NCBI GenBank assembly: GCA_030704615.1
Contig: CM060733.1
Location: 62,620,001-62,684,000, forward strand
Reading direction: 5' to 3'
Length of the DNA: 64,000 nucleotides
Source: Takakia lepidozioides
Lineage: Eukaryota; Streptophyta; Takakiopsida; Takakiales; Takakiaceae
Made by a program: the position numbers and the translations under genes. Positions 11,641-23,189 of the stretch are shown piece after piece (within the stretch, counting starts at the first letter, position 1; each line of letters begins with the position of its first letter). The notes below the pieces were generated by a model. The model made no database searches. It saw only the letters and a program-made list of their open reading frames with translations, and had not been told where the DNA came from.

Positions 11641-13192
11641 ATGGCTTCCCAGCCCATGGGCTCCCTTGACGCGGACTTCTTCAGTGAGGACCACCCTGTC
11701 CCCTTTTCTTACGAGGTGGAAGATGACGGTTTTGCGGTGGTGCATGAACACGTGCTCGCAACGCAGTTTCGGTTGGAAAATGGAACTCTATTCCTTGAAA
11801 GGGAAGTTTACGATGCCAATGGAAAACTGCTCAAGTACGCGTTCCAGAAACCTTCGCATACTGCACCAACCACACAATGGAGAGTGACTCCAAGCAGATA
11901 CAGGGTGCTCAGTGCTCCTCGGAGACAGTCTGCAGGATCGTTCGTTACTCCTGGCACGGCAGCATCAGTGGCCCAGGAGAAAACACCCGTGGTTGTCAAG
12001 AAGGAGTCAAGTACCGTTAACACTGTAGTTGAGCTTTCGGACTCATCCTCCGATGATGCCTGTGAAATATTGCCCGTGGATCAGCCATGTCCACATCAGG
12101 AAGCAGATGTGGAGGAGATCACCAGTGTCATTCCTAAACTGAAAGCCGTGGGTGGGATGGCAGGATTCAAGAGTGAGTTGAGGGGGATTGACTGGAGCAC
12201 TTTCAATGTTCAGAGGGTGGCATTCTTGCCGGAATCTTTTGATGGTAATACTGTTTTTGAGCTGCCTCCTCCTGGTCGCGTTGGGGGCATTTCCAGTCTC
12301 ATGGAAGGAATGGACAAAAAGAACGATGGGCACCCTTGGTGCCGCACAAAAACCTCCAATATTCACAACCACGACAACCTCATATTCAGGCGAATAGTCT
12401 GTAATGGGCACCTGAAATGCGAGAACATGAAATGCAGACACTTTGCATTGTCGGGTGTGCAAAACCAAAGCGAATGGGATGGTGTCAGTGAGAATCCATT
12501 CAAGCCTGGTGTGACACCTCCATACAGTAACACTTTTTTGTGCAAGTTCTGTAGGGTACCGCCTTGCTGCCTTACAATGTGTGGCGCCAGAATGTACTAT
12601 GTGGTGCATCGATTCAAAACCCTGACTAGAGCCTGTGTTCATTTCGGTTTTCACAACCACCCTGTGTCCAAGGGGGATTACAGTCTCGCGTATGATAAGG
12701 CAAGAGTTGGATACCAATCCAACTAGAACCACATCTGCAATTGCCATGGGGGCGAGCAAGTCCTTTCTGGAAAGCCGTATTCTGTGTGCATCGGATTCGG
12801 TTGGAGGAAAACTGGAGGGACCAGCTTTGGACACTGTTATGGACCATTTCTCGACTTTGACTTCTCCAAACATTAGGAATCAGGTGAAGATAATGGAAGT
12901 GCCTGATCCAGGGTATGGTCGGGTCTTCACCATGATCTCATCCGTATCTGCGCTGTAGGACAAGACGTACGACATCACTGTTTCCAATTTTCCAAATTGT
13001 ACCTGTCCTGATTTTGTTGGTATGCTTTCAAGTAGTTTGGGAAAGAGAGGGAAGTTCATACCGTGCAAACACCTTTACTTCGTCTTCTTGAGAAGGATGG
13101 TTTGTGATCCAAAGCGGGACTTCTTCATTCACCAAGCCACTATGAGTTTCAACGAAGTCAACACACTTCTACAGCGGGATACAAGCCCATAG
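11641..13192 (+). pseudogene. transposase derivative of copy A, catalytic core deleted
   Basis: The first ORF (11,641-12,726) begins MASQPMGSLDADFF and aligns with the N-terminal half of the copy D transposase: an acidic SDSSSD stretch, GHPWCRTKTS, a Cys/His block (CNGHLKCENMKCRHF, CKFCRVPPCCL) and HFGFHNHPV. A frameshift near 12,700 shifts to a frame reading SPNIRNQVKIM, which then jumps directly to EVPDPGYGRVF. The roughly 2 kb encoding the DDE region in copy D is absent at that joint. After a TAG at 12,956 the frame resumes with a SWIM-type finger, CTCPDF then FIPCKHLYFVFL, ending at 13,192. The product would keep the putative DNA-binding ends without catalysis. Confidence 0.75.
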
Positions 13193-13388
13193 AAAGCATT
13201 CACTTGACACTCCGAAATCTGTGTTTTCCTTGACTACAACTTGTAGTGGAATGACTGTTCAAGTCCAGTGTCTCTCAATGTATGTCGTCTAACATCTTTG
13301 CTATGCGTGGGTCAATGCATTTGTCGCATTGGTCTGTCATTCTGTTTTCATTAGCAAGCACAAGAAACTACCTTCAGATAGACAGATG

Positions 13389-13650
13389 ATCAAATCAACC
13401 TCGTGTTAACACGAGGTTTACTTGGAGTTTTCCAAATCCCCCTTGTGCCGACACAAGGTTGATTTTAGTTCTAAGAAAAGAACATCGTGTCAACACGAGG
13501 TTGATTCGGAGAACACGAGGGTGATATGAAGTTCTCCGAATCAACCTCGTATTGACACGATGTTGATTTTAGTTCCAGGAAAACAACCTCGTGTTAACAC
13601 AATGTTCATTTCAGTTCTAGGAAATGAAGCTCATGTTAACAGAAGGTTGA
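13389..13650. repeat. second palindrome set of copy A, near its right end
   Basis: About six copies of a related palindrome with CAACCTCGTGT arms (for example near 13,396, 13,438, 13,483, 13,542, 13,585 and 13,629) lie downstream of the transposase derivative. They share the CAACCT..GT..AC..AGGTTG plan of the intron set but have CGTG in place of TGCG. Confidence 0.8.
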
Positions 13651-13755
13651 ACTCCAGGAAAGCCCGAAACCCTTCATCCGTTTCACCTTCATGTGGTGAT
13701 ATCAGCAGTTGGGGGCCCCACGGTTATAGGCCCACCTTCTTTGTGGTGACGTGGC

Positions 13756-13884
13756 ATGACCTGGACTAGGCTCACGCCACGTCAGCTGCGTGAGCGTAGG
13801 CTCACGCCACGTCATTGTTGTGTGAGTGTAGGCTCACGCCACGTCATTGTTGTGTGAGTGTACGCTCACGCGGTAGCGTCGTTG
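13756..13884. repeat. right terminal and subterminal repeats of copy A
   Basis: AGGCTCACGCCACGTCA occurs three times, separated by GTGTGAGTGT, and the end closes with GCTCACGC thirteen bases from the target duplication. Read inward it mirrors the left end's GCGTGAGC. Confidence 0.65.
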
Positions 13885-13892
13885 GCTGTAGT
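13885..13892. repeat. target-site duplication, right copy
   Basis: GCTGTAGT repeats the octamer at 4,713-4,720 and resumes the copy B transposase sequence (CCAGCCC) exactly where copy D has an uninterrupted site. Confidence 0.85.
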
Positions 13893-14495
13893 CCAGCCCA
13901 GCCAGCTCCGAGCGGTGTCCCTCCATGTGAAGCCCTCGTAGAATTTCAAGAATGGATCGAACTGCTGTGTTCGTGCTGGGAATATGACTCCCTCGCTGAT
14001 GTCCATCGAGGACTTGCCTGATCTCCAGGATGATCTCGGAACTTCCATGACCTCGTCGGAGTCGGACAGGTTGTGAACAACCCGGTTCTCGCTCGTCTTC
14101 ATTGATGGGTTCGGCTCTGGATTTACTTCGTTGCGGACTTCTCTCTTTGAGGTGCCCACTCTCTGATTCACGGATTGTTTCGTGGAAGGCGCCAGGATAG
14201 AAGGCGCATTTGGCGGGCAAATGAAGTCCCCAACAGCCCTGTATATGACGTTGTCCGATGGTGGAACTCGCCATTCCCTGCCGTCGCCGAAATCATCGTG
14301 GAGCACGACAATACTTTCAACTACAACTCCGTTTGAATCCTTCTTTTCCTCCTCCAAAAATACCGACCCCGGTTTCAGGTGGTATCGATCGCAGAGATAT
14401 TTCTCCATCACCCGGCAGATCTCCCCTCTGCACGGAAATGTAGCTCTATGCTCGTGAGGAGGGCAGTACACTATAGCGCTCGGGTTTTCTGCCAT
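13893..14495 (-). pseudogene. copy B transposase, N-terminal fragment (part 1)
   Basis: The minus-strand ATG at 14,495 begins MAENPSAIVYCPPHEHR and matches the copy D transposase start at 52,580. It includes the HDDFGDGREWRVPPSD stretch and the acidic VHNLSDSDEVMEV motif. A small indel near 14,010 shifts the frame relative to copy D, and copy A is inserted right after it at 13,884. With 4,502-4,720 it represents about the first 275 residues. It has no catalytic region. Confidence 0.8.
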
Positions 14496-14984
14496 GGGAG
14501 TTGTGCACACAAGACTGCCAGGACGGCGTTCAAACAAGCGCCCTGGGAGAAGGGGGGATGCAGGGAGGGGAAGGAATGCAGGGCCGATTTTTGCAAGCGA
14601 CGAAGCCTATTCACGAATCCGGGGAGCCCACTCTCCCGAAAATCCACTATCAGAGAGTTAATGAACCTTGTCTGCGGAATGCGGCCCCTGGCCTTTGCGC
14701 AATAATTGCCAACGGTATGTAGTCAGAAGGTATATGACCTGTGCAGATGCGCTGGGCAAACCAATCATTACAGCGTCTGACAAGAAGCGTGGGGGGGCGA
14801 GCGTGCAAGCACCTTCGCCATGGACAGAGGGAACTGACAGAGGTGGCATTCCAGTGGGTCTGATTACAAGATTGAGTGCCAGAACCTCGCTGCCAATCGT
14901 CAACATACAACTGCGGCGCCGAATTTGCAGACGAGGCCAGTCGGACGAAGTCGTCTCGGGGGTGAGTTAGTCACCGGGCCGACA
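14496..14984. promoter_or_regulatory. copy B transposase upstream region
   Basis: The sequence matches (inverted) the 52,340-52,579 leader of copy D, including TGCGCAATAATTGCC near 14,695. It links the transposase start to the satellite array and should hold its promoter. No core element could be assigned. Confidence 0.4.
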
Positions 14985-17235
14985 GAGAACATCCCCCGGA
15001 TGGAAAAACGGCGCCGAATTTCCATCCAAGGCCCGTTGGATGAAGTCATCTCGGGGGGAGAGGCCGACACCTGGTCGACAGAGAACATCCCCCGGATGGA
15101 AAAACTGCGCCGAATTTCCATCCGAGGCCCGTTGGATGAAGTCGTCTCGGGGGGAGAGGCCGACACCTGGCCGACAGAGAATATCCCCCGGATGGAAAAA
15201 CGGCGCCAAATTTCAATCCGAGGCCCGTTGGATGAAGTCGTCTCGGGGGGAGAGGCCGACACCTGCCCAACTGAGATCATCCCCCGGATGGAAATTCGGC
15301 GCCGTTTTTCCTTCCGAGCCGGCTGGACGAAGTCGTCTCGGGGGGAGAGGCCGACACCTGGCCGACAAAGAACATCCCCCGGATGGAAAAACGGCGCCGA
15401 ATTTCCATCCGAGCCCCGTTGGATGAAGTCGTCTCGGGGGGAGAGGCCGACAGAGAACAACCCCCGGATGGAAAAACGGCGCCGAATTTCCATCCAAGGC
15501 CCGTTGGATGAAGTTGTCCCGGGGAGAGAGACCGACACCTGGCTGACAGAGAACATCCCCCGGATGGAACTTCGGCGCCGAATTTCCATCCGAGGCCTCT
15601 TGGATAAAGTCGTCTCGGGGGGTAGGCCGACACCTGGCCGACTGAGATCATCCCCCGGATGGAAATTTGGTGCCGTTTTTCCATCCGAGCCGGCCGGATG
15701 AAGTCGTCTCGGGGGGAGAGGCCGACACCTGGCCGACAGAGAATATCCCCTGGATGGAAAAACGACGCCGAATTTCCATCCGAGGTCCGTTGGATGAAGT
15801 CGTCTCGGGGGGAGAGGCCGACACATGGCCGACAGAGAACAACCCCCGGATGGAAAAACGGCGCCGAATTTCCATCCAAGGCCCATTGGATGAGGTCGTC
15901 TCGGGGGGAGAGACCGACACCTGGCTGACAGAGAACATCCCCCGGATGGAAATTCGGCGCCGAATTTCCATCCGAGGCCCCTTGGATGAAGTCATCTCGG
16001 GGGGATAGGCCGACACTTGGCCGACTGAGATCATCCCCCGGATGGAAATTCGGCGCCGAATTTCCATCCGAGGTCCGTTGGATGAAGTCGTCTCGGGGGG
16101 AGAGGCCGACACCTGGCCGACAGAGAATATCCCCCGGATGGAAAAACGGCGCCGAATTTCCATCCGAGGTCCGTTGGATGAAGTCGTCTCAGGGGGAGAG
16201 GCCGACACATGGCCGACAGAGAACAACCCCCGGATGGAAAAACGGCGCCGAATTTCCATCCAAGGCCCATTGGATGAAGTCGTCTCAGGGGGAGAGACCG
16301 ACACCTGGCTGACAGAGAACATCCCCCGGATGGAAATTCGGCGCTGAATTTCCATCCGAGGCCCCTTGGATGAAGTCATCTCGGGGGGATAGGCCGACAC
16401 TTGGCCGACTGAGATCATCCCCCGGATGGAAATTCGGCGCCGTTTTTCATCCGAGCCGGCCGGATGAAGTCGTCTCGGGGGGAGAGGCCGACACCTGGCC
16501 GACAGAGAATATCCCCCGGATGGAAAAACGGCGCCGAATTTCCATCCGAGGTCCGTTGGATGAAGTCGTCTCAGGGGGAGAGGCCGACACATGGCCGACA
16601 GAGAACAACCCCCGGATGGAAAAACGGCGCCGAATTTCCATTCGAGGCCCGTTGGATGAAGTCGTCTCGGGGGGAGAGACCGACACCTAGCTGACAGAGA
16701 ACATCCCCCGGATGGAAATTCAGCGCCGAATTTCCATCCGAGGCCCCTTGGATGAAGTCGTCTCGGGGGGATAGGCCGACACTTGGCCGACCGAGATCAT
16801 CCCCCGGATGGAAATTCGGCGCCGTTTTTCCATCCGAGCCGGCCGGATGAAGTCGTCTCGGGGGGAGAGGCCGACACCTGGCCGACAGAGAACATCCCCC
16901 GGATGGAAATTCGGCGCCGAATTTCCATCCGAGGCCCGTTGGATGAAGTCGTCTCGGGGGGAGAGGCCGACACATGGCCGACAGAGAACATCCCCCGGAT
17001 GGAAAAACGGCGCCGAATTTCCATCCGAGGCCCGTTGGATGAAGTCGTCTCGGGGGGAGAGGCCGACACATGGCCGACAGAGAACATCCCACGGATGGAA
17101 AAACGGCGCTGAATTTCCATCCGAGGCCCGTTGGATGAAGTCGTCTCGGGGGAAGAGGCCGACACGTGGCCGACAGAGAACATCCCCCGGATGGAAATTC
17201 GGCGTCGAATTTCCATCCGAGGCCCATTGAATGCA
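14985..17235. repeat. 96-bp satellite carrying GGCGCC palindromes
   Basis: Units recur about every 96 bp. Each holds the palindrome (GATGGAAA...GGCGCC...TTTCCATC, with A-rich half-site variants), then a GTTGGATGAAGTCGTCTCGG segment and GCCGACACCTGGCCGACAGAG. Span divided by period gives about 23 units. The period is divisible by three and few stops occur, so long spurious ORFs appear on both strands. The array lies between the divergent genes of copy B. Confidence 0.9.
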
Positions 17236-17399
17236 GCCCGTATCGGCACTTCTTCAACAATTTTTAGTCGTTGCATCAAGTTTTTCGCGTTTTTTTGTTT
17301 GGTTACACACTAAACTTGGCGTTTTTTTGCCTACAGGCCACATTTGGCACGTTATTCCCACCATTCTGGTCCGCTAAAGACAAATTCGTTGCCGGTTTT

Positions 17400-17830
17400 C
17401 CATCGATGAGGTGGACCGAATTACCTGCAGGATGGAAATTCGGCGCTGGTTTCCCATCCGGCTTCTCTCCGTGTTACCTGTGGGATGGAAATTCGGAGCT
17501 GAATTTCCATCCGGCCGCGCTCCGGATTACCTCCAGGATGGAAATTCGGCGCCGTTTTTCCATCCAGCCGCACTCCGAATTACCTGGCGGATGGAAATTC
17601 GGCGCCGGATATCCATCCGGCCGCGCTCCGAATTACCTCTGGGATGGAAATTCGACGCCGAATTTCCATCCGGCCGCACTCCGAATTACCTGCAGGATGG
17701 AAATGCGGCGCCGGATTTCCATCCGGCGTCTCCTGGATGAGAACGGCTCGGGCGGAGGGATGGCCTCGTTGCGTCATACTTCATCCGCTGGATGGAAATT
17801 CGGCGCCGAATTTTTCCATCCAGCGGGCGA
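17400..17830. repeat. 53-bp satellite with the same palindrome core
   Basis: Units of about 53 bp start with GAATTACCTGCAGGATGG and contain the GGCGCC palindrome. Related units of about 54-55 bp occur in copies C (39,740-40,300) and D (51,200-51,640). The array lies just upstream of the methyltransferase-like gene. Confidence 0.85.
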
Positions 17831-18337
17831 TTGACGAAGTCTCGGGGGGGGTGGGCGCCTGTGACCGACCTCCATACCTACGACATTTAATGGCGTAGTT
17901 GCGCATTAAATGTCCTCCACCGTCGGTTTTGAACTGGGCTGGCGACACAGGGATTCCGCGCTTGCTTCCCGGATACGCCTTGGAAACCTGATGCTAAACT
18001 TGGATGAAATTCTATTCGAGGCATGTACGCACACATACTGCGAGATCTTTTTTCTTTTGCTGGGACTTATGCCGCGTGGAGAAGGGTGTGGCTCTCCTGA
18101 GAGAAACCCCACATCCAGACCGCGGCGGAAGCTGAAGGCTTTGTACTACAGGCGATGTCCAACCTCTCGCATGGCCAAACTTAAGCTCCAACAGGAAATT
18201 CCATTGTCTTGCTCATAGCCCGCGCCAACTGAAGCCGAGCACTCTCAGGTTCCGCCCCTTCCTCTTTCGGTTTTCTTCGTTTTTTTAGTTTGTTTTCACA
18301 TCTTCCGCCTGGCAGCCCTGGAAGCGCATGGTTGCAT

Positions 18338-18530
18338 CGCAAAAGCACGAGTTGTTGAGAAGAATGATCAAGGTCAGAGTGGTTAGAAAAGAGCCAGGTC
18401 GTTGCTGCATTCAGATTGCTTGCCAGAACAAGGTGCACACCTCGCTGTAGATAACAAGTTGCAATGCGGAATTAAGGAAATCCATGCTGAGCTGAGAAGA
18501 TTGTCTGAGCAGATGAAGTGCCTTCAAAAT
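18338..18530 (+). pseudogene. captured PPR gene fragment (E/E+ region) in intron 1 of copy B
   Basis: The segment aligns with 31,880-32,035 of the intact PPR-DYW gene: AAGGTCAGAG, AAAGAGCCAGGTCG, AAGGTGCACACCTCG and GAGCTGAGAAGATTGTCTG are shared. It encodes the PG box and E+ region but lies inside an intron. This is the kind of host-gene fragment carried by Pack-MULEs. Confidence 0.75.
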
Positions 18531-18628
18531 ATTTCACCCTGTTTTCCCGTCTTATGGAATTCGTGTTCATTTGTTCATCGTGTTTCATGTTGATTTTTGC
18601 AAGTTACTGGTTGAGTGAACCTTAGATA

Positions 18629-18690
18629 GTTTGCAATGCGTGTGCAAAGCCGGCAGCTCTGGAGAAGGCTGCTTGTGCATGTCATTCTTA
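18629..18690 (+). pseudogene. captured PPR L-motif fragment in intron 1 of copy B
   Basis: TTTGCAATGCGTGTGCAAA and GCAGCTCTGGAGAAGG match the L-motif codons NACA..AALEKG of the PPR gene. The same piece is present in copy C at 40,832-40,890, so it was captured before the copies separated. Confidence 0.6.
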
Positions 18691-21519
18691 GGCATTGGTT
18701 GGATTTGTTTTTCATTGTTGTTCCATGCCACTCCATACTTGGTTTTGTTTTGTTTTCATTGTTGTTCCACGATTGTTGCGATGGTGGTTGCGCTGCTCGT
18801 TGCGATGGTGGTTTTCATTCCGATGTTGGTTCTCACGATTTTTGGGGATGACAGAGTGACGATGAGCCCGACACGCTGGTGGTATCATCGACAGCTCCAA
18901 CTGCTCGAGCAGTGACTCCAAAAGCCGCTACTCATCGCATGTTTGGATCGCCCAACTTGGGGCGGGAGGGCAAACTAAAACCTTTTGTTGGTGGACGGGA
19001 GGACCTGCAGCGAGAGTACGACAGAATAGGCATTGGGGAGGTTGGTGCAGGCGGCATGGCAGGTGAAGGGCGTCGGATGAGGATAGCAGATCCAGCAATG
19101 GAGGATGTTGATGCACATGCAGTAGGGCCCGCCCACGCAGAGAAGAAGAAAAAAGCCAAGCACATGCAATCCCCAGCGAGAGAGCCGCCATGGGCTGCGG
19201 AGGGGGGAGTGAGCAGGGCGCGCGAGGGTGTCAGTTCGCCTCAATCAAAGGTGGTTGTCCTGGAGGCCTCCCCTGCTGCTACCACTAGTAAGAAACAGAA
19301 GGCCCGTGAGAGGGCAAAAGAGAGGGCAAAAGAACAGGTGAGACAGAATGCTAGCCATGAGGCAAGAGAAAAGGCCACTGAAGAGGCCAGGGGTGTCGAA
19401 ATGATAGATGCCCATGTAAGCGAGGGACGCACAGAGACGGTGGATCCCTCCAAGACACCACAAAGAGGCAATAACACACTGGTTACACCATCGCGGGCAG
19501 GAGCAGCCCTCGCAATTACCCATACGGTGGAGACTGGATGAGGTGAAAGAACACCACAAAGAGAGGGAGCTTTCTAATCAGGATGACATCCTCCCGGACA
19601 TCCCCAGGCCCCAAACCCGCAGCATACAGGCTGGATTTGGCAGTCCGGGTGGGCTGACGGAGAAATCCCCTGCAACAGACGTCATGTCGGAGGCGGATAT
19701 GAAGTTGGCCGCTGCCAAGATGTTGGAGGCAACCCACAACAACATTGGCAGGGTCCTGGGGGGCATGGTGTACCCGCCAAGCTTCGGATTCCCCTTTGCC
19801 GCTTGGTTTCATTGCAGGTGGTGAGACCTGCCCTCCCAGGCGATATCGACAAGCTGAAATTCTCTTTCCGGGAGGGATATCGAATGGGGTCTGCCGCGTT
19901 TACGTTTCCATGGAGAACGACCACGGAGCTTCTCGTGCCCACACTTCCGATGAGGTGGACAAATGGGGTCCCCATTGGCAAAGGCGAAATGAGGAGTTCG
20001 AGAGATTGATTGCTACTGATCCTCTTTTCCAGCACTTGTCCAGAAAGATGTTTTACGTGTGGGACGGCAATCATCGCCTCCTGGCATGGATAGAGAACAT
20101 AGCCCAAGCCCACCCCAATGACCTGGATTGGCATTTTGCCGTGGAGTGTGTGTGCTCAAGGTTGCGGGGGCCCAAAGATCGCAGTCTTCTCAAAGCGGCA
20201 ATGGCAGACATCAACTCGTAAGTTACAATGCTCTTCTTGCTTTGGAACTTTGAATTTGAAACAGTCATTTCATTGCCAATCGTCATATTTGTTGCAAATT
20301 ATCATTTCTGTATTGTTTAATGGAAATGTGGCATTGCAGGGTGACTGAGAATGCCTTCATTGCCACCAACTTGTCCCATATGCTCTTCCGAGTGAAGGAT
20401 GTCGAGAAGCAGGGGGTGCAAGAGTTTGCCAATTCGCTCAGTGTCGACTCCTGCGCAAGTCGGAGGCAAGGCAGACAAACCTGGTATAGGCTGAGCATGG
20501 ATGCCATGGTGGACTACATATTTCGGGTAAAGCCCTCACTGTTTTGTTGAGCTAATTTGTCTCTCCTCCCCAATAGAAGAAAAGTGTTGAGCAAATCTCT
20601 AATCTTATGTGCGCATTCTTGACAGACGAAAATTCAGCAGGATTTGGCACATGCGCGGAGGTTCTACATGGAGTCAGAGGAGAAGAAACTAACCCTCCCG
20701 GCACTGGAATCGTATCTCAAAGTTGCGGAGGCGAAGGCCTGCATCAAGTACAAGTCGCGGATGGTAAAGTACGTGGCCATAGCTGATCCGCCCTTGGTGC
20801 CGATTTTCTAGTGGAGGTGGGGAAGCACTACTCTGCGCTCTGAAGGCCCCGATGACATTGGAGAAGCTGCATCGTCTAGCCACATCCTGTGTGGATGCAA
20901 CATAAAAGGTTATACATTCTTAACCAAATTGTAGTGGCAAGCAATTCGTTTTGTGGTGTTTGGCGCTTACTAATATGCTGGGTGGTTGGACAGACCCGGT
21001 GGCTCCAAATCTGGAATGGTTCCCAAAGTACAAGGGACATGTGGAGCTTCCCCAAACCCGACAAACTGTCCGACCCCACATTCGACATGTGGATGAACCG
21101 CATGACATGGTGGTTTCAGGTACTTTCCCAAGCTTCATTTGGGGGGCGTCTACTCTTGTATCGGATGGATTTATTGGATTTTTTGAAGAAAGCGTCTGAT
21201 GGAGAATCTCCACAGGTGACGACGAATGCGCAAGAGCAGCTTGACACACAAGCACATCAGTTCAAACTAGAGATTTCTGGTGAAGCAGAGAGCCTACGCG
21301 ACTATGTGACGAGGTACTTTCTGCTCTACAAAACCGACCTATTCTTTCGAGAGATACCCCATGCCCGCCGGAGCCACGAGTTTCAACGACCAGCCGAACG
21401 CGGACAAAGCGGCAATGCGCCTTCTGTACAGGTAAACACGCTGTGCCTTTCTTTTAGTCCAAACATTTCGAAGGATGTAAGAGGCCTTATGTGGCGCATA
21501 TGAAAATTAGTTGTGGTCC

Positions 21520-22345
21520 TTGGAAAAATGGCGCCGAAATTGGGCCCTGGGGGATGGCTATCCAGGGGGTGGCTGGCACGCAGTCTGGAAAATTGGCGCC
21601 ATTTTTCCAGTTGTAGGCCCAGTTAGATCTGGGACCTAGCCATTCTCGGCCCCAACCTGGGAAAATGGCGCCGGAATTCTAGTTCAGGGGCCCGAAAATG
21701 GCTAAGTCCCTGGGGTGGCTGGCACCGAACTGCAAATTCGGCGCCATGTTTTCAGTTCTGGGCCCAGTCAGTTCTGGGACTTAGGCCATTTTCGGCCCCA
21801 ACCTGGGAAAATGGCGCCGAATTTCCAGTTCAGGGCCCCAAAAATGGCTAAGTCCCTGGGGGGCTGGCACCGAAAACTGGAAATTCGGCGCCATTTTTCC
21901 AGTTCTGGGACTTAGCCATTTTAGGGCCCAACCAGGGAAAATGGCACCGAATTTCCAGTGCACGGCCCCAAAAATGGCTAAGTCCCTTTAGAGGCAGGCA
22001 CCTCAACTGGAAATTCGGCGCCATTTTTCCAGTTCCGGGCCCAGTGTGAGTTCTGGGACTTAGCCATTTTCGGCCCCAACCTAGGAAAATGGCGTGGTTT
22101 TTCCAGTGCAGGGCCCGAAAAGGCTAAGTCCCTAGTGTGGCAGGCACCAAACCCCGGAAATTCGGCGCCATTTTTCCAGTTCCGGGCCCAGTCAGTTCTG
22201 GGACTTAGCCATTTTCGGCACCAATGGGGAAAATGGCGCCGAATTTCCAGTTAGGCCCTGAAAATGGCCAAGTCCCTGGGGTGGCTGGCATCGAAACTGG
22301 AAATTCGGCGCCATTTTTCCAGTTCCGGGCCTAGTCATTTTCATT
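21520..22345. repeat. GGCGCC palindrome array in the exon 6-7 intron of copy B
   Basis: Units contain the palindrome flanked by AACTGG/CCAGTT, followed by AAAATGGCTAAGTCCC and its inverse GGGACTTAGCCATTTT. The array occupies most of the intron and matches those of copies C and D. Confidence 0.88.
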
Positions 22346-23188
22346 CCCTAAAAGTTACCTCGTTACCGGGACCTCATTCTGTGTTTCTTGAATGCAGGTA
22401 CTGCAAAGTTCTCCCTTTGGGAGAAGGACATCTGTCCGTCGAAAGCCGCCATCTTCCTCGCATGGAGGAACCCTGGGGCTGACTCCATGTACACTAAAGT
22501 TATCGTGAAGGAGTCATTTGCGCGACCGCCCTTGGTATGTGGACCTTCCACCCGGCTCGCTCGACCCATCCGAGTTTCAATTGAAGCTGGATGGATGCTG
22601 AGGCTCGACGAAACCGGGCTCCTCTACCTCCGCTGGGTCCAAAGGAGGCGAGAGCGCTTGCCCAGTCCAGAAAAAGCGGCAGAGCTTGCTCAGGCAGGTA
22701 TTCAAGAGAAATTGAATGAGAAGAATAAAGAACAAAAAAAAATGACACGGAAACAGGGGAGTACAGTAACCCCCAAAAAATAGAAAACCACCGGGGCACC
22801 AGAGGAGGCGCAGGAGGGGCCCCAAGGGAGTGACTCCAATGACAACTTTGTGCAAGGTCCTGCGACTGCTGCTGTTGGTACCAAGTCACCGGTCATCCGG
22901 GTTCCCAAGTCAGTTCGGACTGGGACTGGCTCTGCCAAGAAGTTGGCATTTTAGGGCGAGCCTACAAGGCGGTATTCGGCGGTGATATTTCCGAAGAGGC
23001 CAAAGCTAGAACCCCCAACCATCATCCAATGTGTCAATGAGAGCTTCCTTGACGCTTTGGTTGCCAGGGCGAAGAAGGTGGCACACAGCAAGTCTGTGGA
23101 GGAGCAGAAGGGGAAAGCCAAGAAGAGGGCTCCCAGTATAGAGCCTAAAGACACCCCTGGTTTTGAATCCATGATGGAATTCTTCACG

Positions 23189-23189
<1 letters not shown>

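Larger units (their letters stand above)
4721..13884. mobile_element. copy A: complete 9.2-kb composite TIR transposon
   Basis: The element is delimited by an 8-bp target duplication and by imperfect inverted ends that share GCGTGAGC a few bases inside each terminus. It carries the ParB/methyltransferase-like gene on the minus strand (5,167-10,941) and a transposase derivative on the plus strand (11,641-13,192). The two genes diverge from a 0.7-kb centre and each runs toward its nearest end. Dispersed palindromes with TCAACCTTGCGT arms fill two introns, and a related set lies near the right end. The transposase lacks its catalytic core, so mobility must have depended on another copy. MULEs typically make 8-11-bp duplications, which fits, but family assignment rests on the copy D transposase. 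Confidence 0.85.

Noticed and set aside
12043-12873. 276-codon minus-strand ORF over the copy A transposase derivative
   Set aside because: Same reason: it is antisense to conserved Cys/His coding sequence and not conserved in copies B or D.
14900-17260. Long overlapping ORFs on both strands (up to 328 codons) encoding repetitive arginine/serine/proline-rich proteins
   Set aside because: They arise because the 96-bp satellite period is divisible by three and has few stops; the same happens on both strands and no start, domain or splice context supports them.
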